This document shows positions 1 through 9,145 of a stretch of 28,345 nt of DNA, one piece after another. A program made the position numbers and the translations under genes. Source of the DNA: Desulforamulus profundi (GTDB taxonomy: Bacteria; Bacillota_B; Desulfotomaculia; Desulfotomaculales; Desulfotomaculaceae); the NCBI RefSeq assembly GCF_002607855.1, contig NZ_AWQQ01000079.1, positions 1 through 28,345 on the forward strand. The letters run 5' to 3'. Positions within the stretch are counted from its first letter, which is position 1, and each line of letters begins with the position of its first letter. Below the pieces are notes generated by a model, which ran no database searches, had not been told where the DNA came from, and saw nothing but the letters and a program-made list of their open reading frames with translations.

Positions 1-212
1 CCTTAAAAGAACATGCGTTCCCTTAAGCGTATCCGGTATTAGCAGCCGTTTCCAGCTGTTATCCCGGTCTACCAGGCAGGTTATCCACGCGTTACTCACC
101 CGTGCGCCACTAAGTTTAGAATTCGCAAGCTTCCTTCTAATCTCCGTTCGACTTGCATGTGTTAAGCACGCCGCCAGCGTTCGTCCTGAGCCAGGATCAA
201 ACTCTCCATAAA
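1..212 (-). rRNA. rrs: 16S ribosomal RNA, 5' end (partial)
   Basis: The minus strand carries the conserved bacterial 16S 5' region: the AGAGTTTGATCCTGGCTCAG primer site (complement of about 186-205), then the ACGAACGCTGGCGGCGTGC stretch, and further in GAGTAACGCGTGGATAACCTGCC-type helices. Aligning the first motif to E. coli position 8 puts the mature 5' end near 212. The 3' remainder lies beyond the left edge. It is transcribed away from the origin, from the tandem promoters at 438-747. Confidence 0.98.
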
Positions 213-390
213 ATATATAAAAATATTTTCGCGTACCCGTTAGGGTGAAGAGTTGATTTGCTCTTTATTACTTATTCAGGAATTACTCGCTAGCGTTATT
301 TAACGCTTGACGAGGATTCAAATGTGGTCGTCACAGTTTCAGCTTACGCTGACTTTTGACTTGACCGTTTTGCATCCATCATCCACTGTT

Positions 391-405
391 TAGTTTTCAA
401 AGACC
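391..405 (-). promoter_or_regulatory. rRNA leader boxA-like antitermination element
   Basis: The minus strand reads GGTCTTTGAAAACTA just upstream of 16S, resembling the boxA-type leader element (CTTTGAAAACTAAAC) common in Firmicutes rRNA operons. Position and sequence agree with that role; function is inferred. Confidence 0.6.
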
Positions 406-437
406 ATTTTTTAGCCCGGCCTCACGACCGGAATCTT

Positions 438-467
438 AGTTTACCATGACCCTCACTTGCATTTCAA
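438..467 (-). promoter_or_regulatory. rRNA operon promoter P4 (most proximal)
   Basis: On the minus strand: -35 TTGAAA (462-467), 18-bp spacer, -10 TAAACT (438-443). It is the nearest of four similarly spaced sigma-A-like promoters before 16S. The -10 is weaker than those upstream. Confidence 0.5.
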
Positions 468-516
468 GTGAAAGTTTTTGGTAATTTTTACACCGCCTCA
501 TCGGCGACGGAACTTC

Positions 517-546
517 ACTGTAACATACGCTCACATTTTAATGCAA
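517..546 (-). promoter_or_regulatory. rRNA operon promoter P3
   Basis: On the minus strand: -35 TTGCAT (541-546), 18-bp spacer, -10 TACAGT (517-522). Sequence around it (AAGTG-AAGTTT-TGGTA on the plus strand) is repeated about 79 bp closer to 16S around P4, so this looks like a duplicated promoter module. Confidence 0.55.
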
Positions 547-591
547 GTGTAAGTTTCTGGTACAAAAACATCGCTGATTGCGACATTTTTT

Positions 592-620
592 ATCTTAACA
601 TTGTTTTATTCTTGGGTCAA
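592..620 (-). promoter_or_regulatory. rRNA operon promoter P2
   Basis: On the minus strand: -35 TTGACC (615-620), 17-bp spacer, -10 TAAGAT (592-597). Good sigma-A match. Confidence 0.7.
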
Positions 621-717
621 TTCCTTTTTTCAATATCTTGTAGTATGATTAGACATTATTTTTAACAAATGATGTGTAACTTCCCAAAAATAAACACAAG
701 CCTTATCGGCGTAGATT

Positions 718-747
718 AATATATCATAACAAAATATATTGTGTCAA
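718..747 (-). promoter_or_regulatory. rRNA operon promoter P1 (most distal)
   Basis: On the minus strand: perfect -35 TTGACA (742-747), 18-bp spacer, -10 TATATT (718-723), in an A/T-rich context. It lies just downstream of the gyrA terminator, so the rRNA operon is independently expressed. Confidence 0.75.
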
Positions 748-783
748 TGTGATTTTAAGCCATTAAAGCCTTATGTACAAACA

Positions 784-817
784 AAAGACTACCTTTATTT
801 GCTTGAAGGTAGTCTTT
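784..817 (-). terminator. gyrA intrinsic terminator
   Basis: A perfect 12-bp inverted repeat (AAAGACTACCTT and its complement, 784-795/806-817) with a 10-nt loop lies 5 nt past the gyrA stop. On the minus strand it is followed by TTGTTTGT. It separates gyrA from the rRNA promoters. Confidence 0.85.
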
Positions 818-821
818 GTGT

Positions 822-3260
822 TTATTCCTCTTCGTTTTCTTCAGTAACCACTCTGGCAACGGCCACAATGTGGTCGTTTTCTGCGGTTCTCATTAAAGTG
901 ACACCCTGGGTATTGCGACTCATGGAGGAGACGTCCTTGGCAGACAGCCTGATGATGATGCCCTCGGCACTGATCATCATAATTTCATCTTCGTCTTTTA
1001 CCAACTGTACCCCGACCACAGGTCCGTTTCTCTTAGTTGTTTTTATGTTGATAATTCCTTTGCCGCCTCTGGTTTGGGAACGGTATTCTGTCAGAGGAGT
1101 ACGCTTGCCGTAGCCATTGGCGGTGACCGTTAGTAAATAGCACCGTCTCTTGCCACATCCATGTTAACAACATAATCATTGTTTGTCAGGGTGATACCCT
1201 TTACTCCTCTTGTAACACGACCCATGGGCCTTACATCTTCTTCCGGAAAACGAATGGCAATCCCTTCCTGGTCCCCAGTATAATTTCTTCTTTGCCGTGG
1301 GTAAGCTCGACCGCCACCAGTTGATCATCCTGATCGAGGTTTATGGCGATGAGCCCGTCGCGCCGGGATGAATCGTATTCCTTAAGAGGTGTCTTTTTGA
1401 CAATGCCGTGTTTGGTGGCCATAAACAAAAAGGTTTCTTCTTCAAATTCTTTAATGGGTATTATTGTTGTAACATATTCGTCATTATCTAAATTTAATAA
1501 ATTAACAATGGGTGTACCCTTAGCGATCCTGGACGCTTCCGGCACCTCATGTACCTTTAAGCGGTAGACCTTCCCTTTATTGGTAAAGAATAACAGGAAC
1601 TGGTGAGTTGAAGCCACAAACAGGTGCCTCACAAAATCCTCTTCCTTGGTGCCCATGGCTGTTATGCCTTTGCCGCCTCTTTTTTGGCTGCGGTAGGTAT
1701 CCAGGGAGATACGTTTGATGTAGCCATGGTTGGTCAGTGTAACCACCATGTCTTCTTCTTCAATAAGGTCTTCGATGTCAAACTCACCGGCAGCCTCATT
1801 CGTGATGACCGTGCGACGGGGGTCGGCAAACTTTTCTTTAATATTTAACAATTCATCTCGAATAATTCCCAGTACCTTTTTCTCGTCTGCCAGCACGGAA
1901 CGCAAGTAATCGATTTTTTCCAGCAGTTCTTTATATTCCTTTTCTAGCTTTTCTACTTCCAGTGCGGTGAGGCTGCGCAGGCGCATTTCCACGATGCTTC
2001 CGCCTGTACAGCAGTTAAATTAAATTTTTCGACCAGTCCTTTTTTGGCTTCGTCGGTGTTTTTAGATTCCCGGATGGTTTTAATAACCTCATCCAAGTTG
2101 GCCAACGCGATGCGCAGGCCCTCCACAATGTGAGCCCGGGCTTCTGCTTTCTTTAGTTCATACCTTGTCCGGCGGGTGATGACGTCCTTCTGGTGTTCCA
2201 GGTAATGAAAGATCACCTGGGCCAGGTTTAGTATTTTTGGTTCATTGTTAACCAGCGCAAGCATAATGATGCCAAAGCTTTCCTGCATCTGGGTATGTTT
2301 GTACAAAAGATTCAAAATCACATTGGGGTTGGTATCTTTCTTTAATTCAATAACAATTCTCATACCCCTGCGGTCAGACTCATCCCGCAGGTCGGAAATA
2401 CCTTCAATTTTTTTATCCTTGACCAATTCGGCAATTTTTTCAATAAGCTTGGCTTTGTTAACCTGGTAAGGGATTTCATGAACAAGAATCACAGGTCTGC
2501 CGTTGGCCTTTTGCTCAATGGTGGCCTGGGCCCGCATTTTAACGCTGCCTCTGCCTGTACGGTAGGCCTGGCGAATGCCTTCTCTGCCCATAATTTTGGC
2601 GCCGGTGGGGAAATCCGGCCCTTTAATGACCTTCATCAATTGATCCGGGGTGACATTGGGGTCTTCAATCATCATGAGAACGCCATCAATCACCTCGCCC
2701 AGGTTATGGGGAGGAATGTTGGTGGCCATCCCAACGGCAATCCCTGAGGAACCGTTAATCAAAAGGTTGGGAATTTTAGATGGCAGGATGGTGGGTTCTT
2801 CGGTCCGGTTATCGTAGTTGGGAACGAAGTCCACCGTTTCTTTATCGATGTCCGCCAGCATTTCCAGGGTTATCTTGGCCATACGGGCTTCTGTATAACG
2901 CATGGCCGCCGGCGGGTCACCGTCAACGGAACCGAAGTTACCATGCCCCTGGATTAAGGGGTAACGACTGGCAAAGTCCTGGGCCAGCCTGACCATGGCA
3001 TCATAAATGGCTACGTCACCATGGGGGTGAAAATCCTGCATCACTTTACCCACAATACCGGCGCTTTTTCGGTAAGGCTTGTCCGGCGTCAACCCCAGTT
3101 CATGGATGGAGTAAAGAATTCGTCTGTGAACAGGTTTCAGGCCGTCCCGCACATCCGGTAAAGCTCTACCTACTATTACACTCATGGCGTAATCCAAATA
3201 GGAATTTTTCATTTCGTTGTTAATGTCCAAAGGGATGACCTTACCAGTCTGGGAAGCCAT
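822..3260 (-). CDS. gyrA: DNA gyrase subunit A (frame broken by three apparent 1-nt deletions)
   Basis: GyrA is the breakage-reunion subunit of gyrase, which with GyrB introduces negative supercoils using ATP. The start ATG at 3260 follows a strong GGAGG. The catalytic tyrosine is Tyr122 in [10 protein letters not shown]. The quinolone-determining segment reads [10 protein letters not shown], so residue 83 is Val while Asp87 is kept. GyrA-box motifs QKRGGKG and QTRGGKG lie in the C-terminal beta-pinwheel, which ends in an acidic tail. The frame is interrupted near 1995, 1267 and 1140. Restoring one base at each gives a continuous, normal-length protein of about 813 residues. Since gyrA is essential, these are probably sequence errors. 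It sits downstream of gyrB, separated by a methyltransferase remnant. Confidence 0.95.
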
Positions 3261-3293
3261 TTTTTATACCTCCGGAAAAAGTTTTAAACATTA

Positions 3294-3342
3294 GAAAAGC
3301 CGGCTCGCACCGTGCTTAACACAGGCGGAGCCATAGCTTTTT
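3294..3342 (-). other. hairpin in the gyrA 5' leader (possible terminator or attenuator)
   Basis: An imperfect long inverted repeat (outer arms AAAAGC/GCTTTT, inner GGCTC/GAGCC) lies between the likely gyrA promoter (3403-3431) and the gyrA start. On the minus strand it is followed by only four T residues, so termination would be weak. On the plus strand it has six T residues. Confidence 0.4.
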
Positions 3343-3402
3343 TACCTGTAAAGTTAATGAGTGCCATAGGAAAAAATCTGCTTTTAATAACTTGTTAGCG
3401 AA

Positions 3403-3431
3403 TATATAACTTATATTACAAGTTTTGCCAA
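3403..3431 (-). promoter_or_regulatory. predicted gyrA promoter
   Basis: On the minus strand: TTGGCA (3426-3431), 17-bp spacer, TATATA (3403-3408). It would give a leader of about 135 nt containing the 3294-3342 hairpin. Confidence 0.5.
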
Positions 3432-3453
3432 ATAAATTATAACAAAATCATTA

Positions 3454-3955
3454 TTAATTCGCAAATATTTGCTGGTATTCCCTATGAGCGGTAATCACTT
3501 GCCTGTCACCCAGGGTATAGGTTTCCATTCCGGTGAAGGAGGCCTGGTTTAACCAATCGGTATACTGCTGCAGGGTCCAGGTGCCGCCTGTCTTGGTGTT
3601 CACCAGCATGTTGACGCCAAAAAGCTCGGCCCGGGGGCTGATACCCCTTACAAAATCCATAATGGCGATGCGGCCGCCGGGGCCCAGGACGTTATGCACC
3701 CGCTTAAACAGCAAAATATTCTCTTCTGGCCCGTAGATATGACAGATATTTCCCAGAAAAGCCAGGTCAAATGGACCTCTGCAACTCTCTCCGTGAAATC
3801 GCCGGGAATGAATTTAATTTTTTCACCCGGTAAGACCGTGGATTCCAGTCCAGGCCACAGGGCTTTTCCTGAAGAACATCAAATATCCCGGTTTTTAATA
3901 CAGCTCCCACCACCAGCAATTCCTGGGGAACCATTGAATTTTTTAAATTCGGCAT
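3454..3955 (-). pseudogene. SAM-dependent O-methyltransferase remnant (internal deletion)
   Basis: Two recognisable ends of a family-2 O-methyltransferase (acetylserotonin O-methyltransferase-like) remain. The N-terminus, MPNLKNSMVPQELLVVGAVL, matches the winged-helix dimerisation domain start. The C-terminal part contains PFDLAFLGNICHIYGP and VLGPGGRIAIMDFVRG. The start ATG at 3955 has a GGGAGGGG site upstream. The middle is missing: the N-terminal 40-50 residues run almost directly into sequence that normally follows the SAM-binding glycine motif, so roughly 120 or more residues are lost, with a frame change at the join. There is a further apparent 1-nt loss near 3776. It cannot be a working methyltransferase. 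Methyltransferase identity is from family recognition; the deletion size is an estimate. Confidence 0.7.
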
Positions 3956-4063
3956 ATTGACCCCTCCCACAAACATTTTTATTTGTTGTAAATGAATGTA
4001 CCGGACAGGGTAAATTACTGCTTTATTTATATGCCTGTATGGTTTCGCAAGAACGTTACGTTA

Positions 4064-4092
4064 GAAAAACCGGAGAAATGCTCCGGCTTTTT

Positions 4093-4094
<2 letters not shown>
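4064..4094 (-). terminator. gyrB intrinsic terminator (bidirectional)
   Basis: The stem CCGGAG/CTCCGG (4070-4075/4081-4086) with loop AAATG is flanked by A5 on one side and T8 on the other. It overlaps the gyrB stop codon at 4093-4095. Confidence 0.8.
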
Positions 4095-6024
<1,930 letters not shown>

Positions 6025-6043
6025 CTAATTACATTGACTTCAC

Positions 6044-6073
6044 ATTATACCATAATTAGTATTGCCAGCTCAA
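6044..6073 (-). promoter_or_regulatory. gyrB promoter
   Basis: On the minus strand: TTGAGC (6068-6073), 18-bp spacer ending in an extended -10 TGG, then a perfect TATAAT (6044-6049). The transcript start would lie about 30 nt before the ATG. Confidence 0.75.
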
Positions 6074-6159
6074 GAGAGATCCTTAACATCTAACGAAAAC
6101 CTAAATCCATTGTCGCATATTGATGACCTTCTAAGAAGGGTTTTTAAAAATTTTTACAT

Positions 6160-6188
6160 AAAAAAAAAAAACCGTAAAGCACGGTTTT
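6160..6188 (-). terminator. terminator of the dnaA-to-remB gene run
   Basis: On the minus strand a stem AACCGT/ACGGTT with loop GCTTT is followed by a run of 12 T residues, a few bases after the remB stop. It ends the leftward dnaN-yaaA-recF-remB unit before the gyrB promoter. Confidence 0.85.
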
Positions 6189-6192
6189 TAAC

Positions 6193-6456
6193 CTAAGACT
6201 CATCTTCGGTATTTTCCATAATGTTATCCGATCTCTTTTTCAGCGTGGTGCAGGAAATGGGGGAAACATAAATCTCTTTGCTGGTGATCACAAAGGATTT
6301 TTCCTTTTCCTGGTTGGAAATGGGTTGGATAAACCCTTCATCCTTGGCGATCTCGATAAATTCCCTTGTAATGGCTGAATTTTTGATCCGGGCATCCAAA
6401 ATGGCAATAATATCTTTCTTGAGGACCACCACATCCCCGCCTAAGTGTAAAAACAC
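6193..6456 (-). CDS. remB: extracellular matrix regulator RemB (DUF370 family)
   Basis: This 87-residue protein begins MFLHLGGDVVVLKKDIIAIL, typical of the RemA/RemB (DUF370, YaaB) family. In Bacillus subtilis remB lies between recF and gyrB and affects biofilm-matrix gene expression; RemA is a DNA-binding regulator, while RemB's molecular role is less defined. The start is GTG at 6456, preceded by AAGGAGG seven bases away. This GTG overlaps the true recF stop (TAGTG), so the two genes are translationally coupled. The C-terminal half (SKEIYVSPISCTTLKKRSDN) ends in an acidic tail. Synteny makes the assignment firm; the role in this organism is inferred. Confidence 0.88.
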   Translation of the reverse strand: MFLHLGGDVVVLKKDIIAILDARIKNSAITREFIEIAKDEGFIQPISNQEKEKSFVITSKEIYVSPISCTTLKKRSDNIMENTEDES

Positions 6457-7570
6457 TAAAATTCCTCCTTTTTCGTGAGGCAGCCGGCATTCACCTGCCA
6501 AAGGGTCCCGGCACCCCGGATGGTTTCTTCGATACCGCCCGTAAACTGGTGGTGATAAAGGTTTGTACCCTGTTGAGCACTTTATCCAAAAGCATGGACT
6601 GCCGGTTGCGGTCCAGTTCAAACAATACATCATCCAGCAGCAAGACCGGGTAATCGCCATATTCTTTGTTCCATAGTTCCAGTTGGGATAATTTTAAAGA
6701 CAGGGTGACTGTTCGCTGCTGTCCCTGGGAACCAAAGGTTTTAGCCTCAATGCCGTTGATCGAGAGAGATAAATCGTCCCGGTGGGGACCCAGCAGGGTC
6801 TGGCATCTTTGGATTTCCATGCTGCGAACCTTTTTGGAGGCCGCATCAAAGATATGATAAATCTGATCTTCAGTTAAACCGGGTTCCAGCACCAGCGATG
6901 AAAGGTATTTGGCCTGCAGTTTCTCATCTCCCCGGGTTAGCTCATGGTGAATTCTGCGGGCAACGGGGATTAATTTTTTTAACACTTGCAGGCGAAGGAA
7001 AATGACCCTGGCACCGTGCCGGTAAAGCTGTTCATCCCAAACTTCCAGCATTTCTTGGGCTGCACGCCTGTCCCGGATTTCTTTTAACAGCGTGTTTCTC
7101 TGGGTTAAAACCCTGGCATACTGCCGCCAGCTACGGCTGTAGGTGGGGTTCAGCGGTCCCACGTCATAATCCAGAAAGTGCCTTCTCTCCTGAGGTGACC
7201 CCTTGATTAAATGCAAATCCTCCGGACAAAACAACACCACACCAAAATGATCCAGTTCAGAACGGGGTGTCTCTACGCCGTTGACCAGTAATTTTTTGTT
7301 TCCTTCCCGAATTTTCCACTGGATGACAAAGGTCCTGGAGGCAAATTCCACCTCGGTCTGTAGAACCGTTTGTTCGCTTTGCCAGCAGATAACATCTTTA
7401 TCTCTTTCGGCCCGAAAGGAGCGGCCCCGCAGACTATAAAAAATGGCTTCCAGCAGGTTTGTTTTTCCCTGGGCATTGGGGCCGGTAATGATATTGATGG
7501 ACGGATGGGGTTTCATGGACTCTTCTTTGTAGTTGCGGAAATTTCTTAGCGTTACACTGGCTACCCGCAA
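6456..7570 (-). CDS. recF: DNA replication and repair protein RecF (one apparent 1-nt deletion)
   Basis: RecF is an SMC-like ATPase that binds gapped DNA and helps load RecA with RecO and RecR. The start is TTG at 7570 (MRVASVTLRNFRNY) with an AAGGTGA site. Walker A is GPNAQGKTNLLEA near residues 30-42. The ABC signature is TFGSQGQQRTVTLSLKL, followed by Walker B VLLLDDVLFELD. The uncorrected frame ends prematurely at 6491 with an atypical tail. Adding one base near 6549 restores a RecF-like C-terminus (QFTGGIEETIRGAGTLWQV) that stops at 6456, exactly overlapping the remB GTG. The restored length is about 371 residues, as expected. It follows yaaA by 10 nt. Confidence 0.93.
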
Positions 7571-7580
7571 AATTTCACCT

Positions 7581-7793
7581 TCACATCACAACCAGAAAAC
7601 TGCCGGCACCAGCCACTTCCACCCTGTCATTGGCTTTCAGTATTTTGCCGCGCCTGGTTTCTGTGATCCCGTTCACCTTGACCAGTCCTGATTGAATTAA
7701 GACCTTGCTTTGTCCTCCGGAACCGGTAACGTTGGCCCATTTTAAAAATTGATCCAACCTGATTGCACTGCCCACTTTTATTTTTTCGGTCAA
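7581..7793 (-). CDS. yaaA: S4-domain RNA-binding protein YaaA (RlbA)
   Basis: This 70-residue protein is a single S4 RNA-binding fold: IRLDQFLKWANV, then SGGQSKVLIQSGLVKVNG, then RRGKILKANDRVEV. The family is nearly always placed between dnaN and recF in Firmicutes and is thought to bind RNA; its exact role is not settled. The start is TTG at 7793 with AAGGAGAG six bases upstream, directly after the dnaN stop, so it is cotranscribed and likely coupled with dnaN. Confidence 0.92.
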   Translation of the reverse strand: MTEKIKVGSAIRLDQFLKWANVTGSGGQSKVLIQSGLVKVNGITETRRGKILKANDRVEVAGAGSFLVVM

Positions 7794-7805
7794 TATGATC
7801 TCTCC

Positions 7806-8903
7806 TTAAATGGTGCGGACCGGTAATACCAGCGAGAGGTAGTCCTCCCCTCCCACAGGGCGTAAAATACCCGGGCTTAAGGGGCCGGACATATCCAGGT
7901 AAATATTTTCGCTTCCGTTGGCCCGCAGGGCATCGATCAAATACAGCGCGTTAAAGGCGATTTGCATGGGTTCTCCCTGCAGGTAGACAGGTACTTCCTC
8001 ATGGATTTTGCCCACTTCGGTATTGGCAGAGATCACTATTTTTTCTTCTTCAATGTTCAAGCGAATGATTTGTGTGCCCACTCTGGCCAGCAGGGAAGCT
8101 CTTTCAACGGCTTCCAGGATGTCCTTTGTTTTGACCCGGACCCTGGTTTTATATCCCTGTGGAATGACCTGCCGGTAGTTGGGAAATTGTCCTTCAATAA
8201 GTCTGGAAATGAGCAGGGTATCTTCCATGCCGAAGATCACCTGTTTGTCCCCCAGGGAAATGGTGACTTCCTTATCTGCAGCACCAATCACCCGGGCCAG
8301 CTCATTTAAAGTTTTTCCAGGGATGATGACATTTATATCAGAAACCTCTGCGGTTGTTTTGACATCCCGTAAAGCCAAACGGTGTGTATCGGTGGCCACA
8401 AACCGTATCTGGCCGTCAAAAATTTCCATCAGTACACCGGTAAAGACAGGCCTGTTTTCATCCGGGGAAGTGGCAAAAAGAATTTGACGCAGGTACTCCT
8501 TTAATTCCTCTTCCGGTAAGGCCAACGAATTTTTTCCCTGCGGGTTGGGGAAAGAGGGAAATTCTTCGGCTTGAAAGCCGTTGATGGTAATCTCCGATTG
8601 GCCGTAGCTAATGACGGCGTTGGTGCTCTGAGTGGTTTCAATTTGTATCGGCGCATCCGGCAGTCTTCTGACGATTTCTCCCAGGTACTTGGCCGGCAGC
8701 ACGATGGAGCCTTCCTCCTGCACGTTGCAGGGTATAATGCACTGGATCCCCATTTCCAGGTCGGTGGCTTGCAATTCCAGGCGGTTATCCCTGGCAGTTA
8801 ACAGGATGCCGGAGAGTACCGGCAATGGGTTTTTCGCAGAAACAGCCCTCTGGGCAGTGGATACCCCTTGGATCAGATTCTGCCGGGTACAGATTATTTT
8901 CAT
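7806..8903 (-). CDS. dnaN: DNA polymerase III beta subunit (sliding clamp)
   Basis: The clamp is a ring-shaped homodimer that tethers DNA polymerase III and other DNA-processing enzymes to DNA. The 365-residue frame is intact, from MKIICTRQNLIQGVSTAQRA to LVLPVRTI, close to the usual family length, with the three repeated clamp domains recognisable (for example NPLPVLSGILLTA in domain 1 and SPDENRPVFTGVLMEI in domain 2). The C-terminal PVR motif contributes to the partner-binding pocket. The start ATG at 8903 has GGGGGAAGG upstream. The gene follows dnaA, separated by the DnaA-box/DnaA-trio region, and leads the dnaN-yaaA-recF-remB run. Confidence 0.98.
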   Translation of the reverse strand: MKIICTRQNLIQGVSTAQRAVSAKNPLPVLSGILLTARDNRLELQATDLEMGIQCIIPCNVQEEGSIVLPAKYLGEIVRRLPDAPIQIETTQSTNAVISYGQSEITINGFQAEEFPSFPNPQGKNSLALPEEELKEYLRQILFATSPDENRPVFTGVLMEIFDGQIRFVATDTHRLALRDVKTTAEVSDINVIIPGKTLNELARVIGAADKEVTISLGDKQVIFGMEDTLLISRLIEGQFPNYRQVIPQGYKTRVRVKTKDILEAVERASLLARVGTQIIRLNIEEEKIVISANTEVGKIHEEVPVYLQGEPMQIAFNALYLIDALRANGSENIYLDMSGPLSPGILRPVGGEDYLSLVLPVRTI

Positions 8904-8952
8904 AGCCTTCCCCCGTTATATTTTTATTTTTAATTTACTATATATATTAGGT

Positions 8953-8967
8953 TAGTAGTAGTAATAA
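8953..8967 (+). other. DnaA-trio element of the origin unwinding region
   Basis: The plus strand reads five in-register trinucleotides TAG TAG TAG TAA TAA. Read 3' to 5' away from the DnaA boxes these are AAT AAT GAT GAT GAT, matching the published DnaA-trio consensus 3'-[G/A]AT-5'. A short GC-rich step (GGCC, 8968-8971) precedes them on the box side and an A/T-rich run (8917-8949) follows on the other, the expected order for a basal unwinding system. Confidence 0.75.
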
Positions 8968-9034
8968 GGCCTGTTAGTTTGTTTGTACAGGGCTTTAACC
9001 CTTGCCACAATTGGTTTTAAGGCTGTAAGAAACC

Positions 9035-9145
9035 TGTGGAGAAAAATCCTGGAACTTGTTCACAAGGCAAATCCTTAAAAAACGGCCAAGTTTGTTCATC
9101 AACGCTGTTAACAAACTTGTCCACAGGCTATTCACATTATTCACC
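9035..9145. other. oriC: oriC: dnaA-dnaN DnaA-box cluster
   Basis: DnaA-box-like 9-mers in the dnaA-dnaN spacer are TGTGGAGAA (9035-9043), TTGTTCACA (9056-9064), TTGTCCACA (9117-9125), CTATTCACA (9128-9136) and TTATTCACC (9137-9145, overlapping the dnaA stop). The consensus is TTATCCACA. Together with the trio and A/T-rich stretch to the left this is the probable unwinding site. Confidence 0.75.
9077..9119 (-). terminator. dnaA terminator hairpin within oriC
   Basis: A perfect 10-bp inverted repeat CAAGTTTGTT/AACAAACTTG (9087-9096/9110-9119) is followed on the minus strand by GGCCGTTTTTT. It lies about 20 nt after the dnaA stop, and its base overlaps the DnaA box at 9117-9125. Confidence 0.7.

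Noticed and set aside
468..665. A 65-residue open frame in the rRNA leader
   Set aside because: It has no ribosome site, runs opposite to the rRNA promoters and overlaps three of them; its composition is not protein-like.
739..1113. Long plus-strand open frames opposite gyrA, gyrB and dnaA
   Set aside because: They are antisense frames of well-conserved genes without ribosome sites or recognisable products.
822..1992. Three separate small genes in place of the gyrA C-terminal half
   Set aside because: The pieces join into one standard GyrA when one base is restored at each break, and they lack ribosome sites of their own.
6129..6156. Palindrome CCTTCTAAGAAGG followed by T residues as a plus-strand terminator
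   Set aside because: The stem is only five base pairs and no plus-strand gene ends there.
6193..6660. A 155-residue upstream extension of remB
   Set aside because: The extra N-terminus is recF sequence in another frame; the GTG at 6456 has a strong ribosome site and the family N-terminus.
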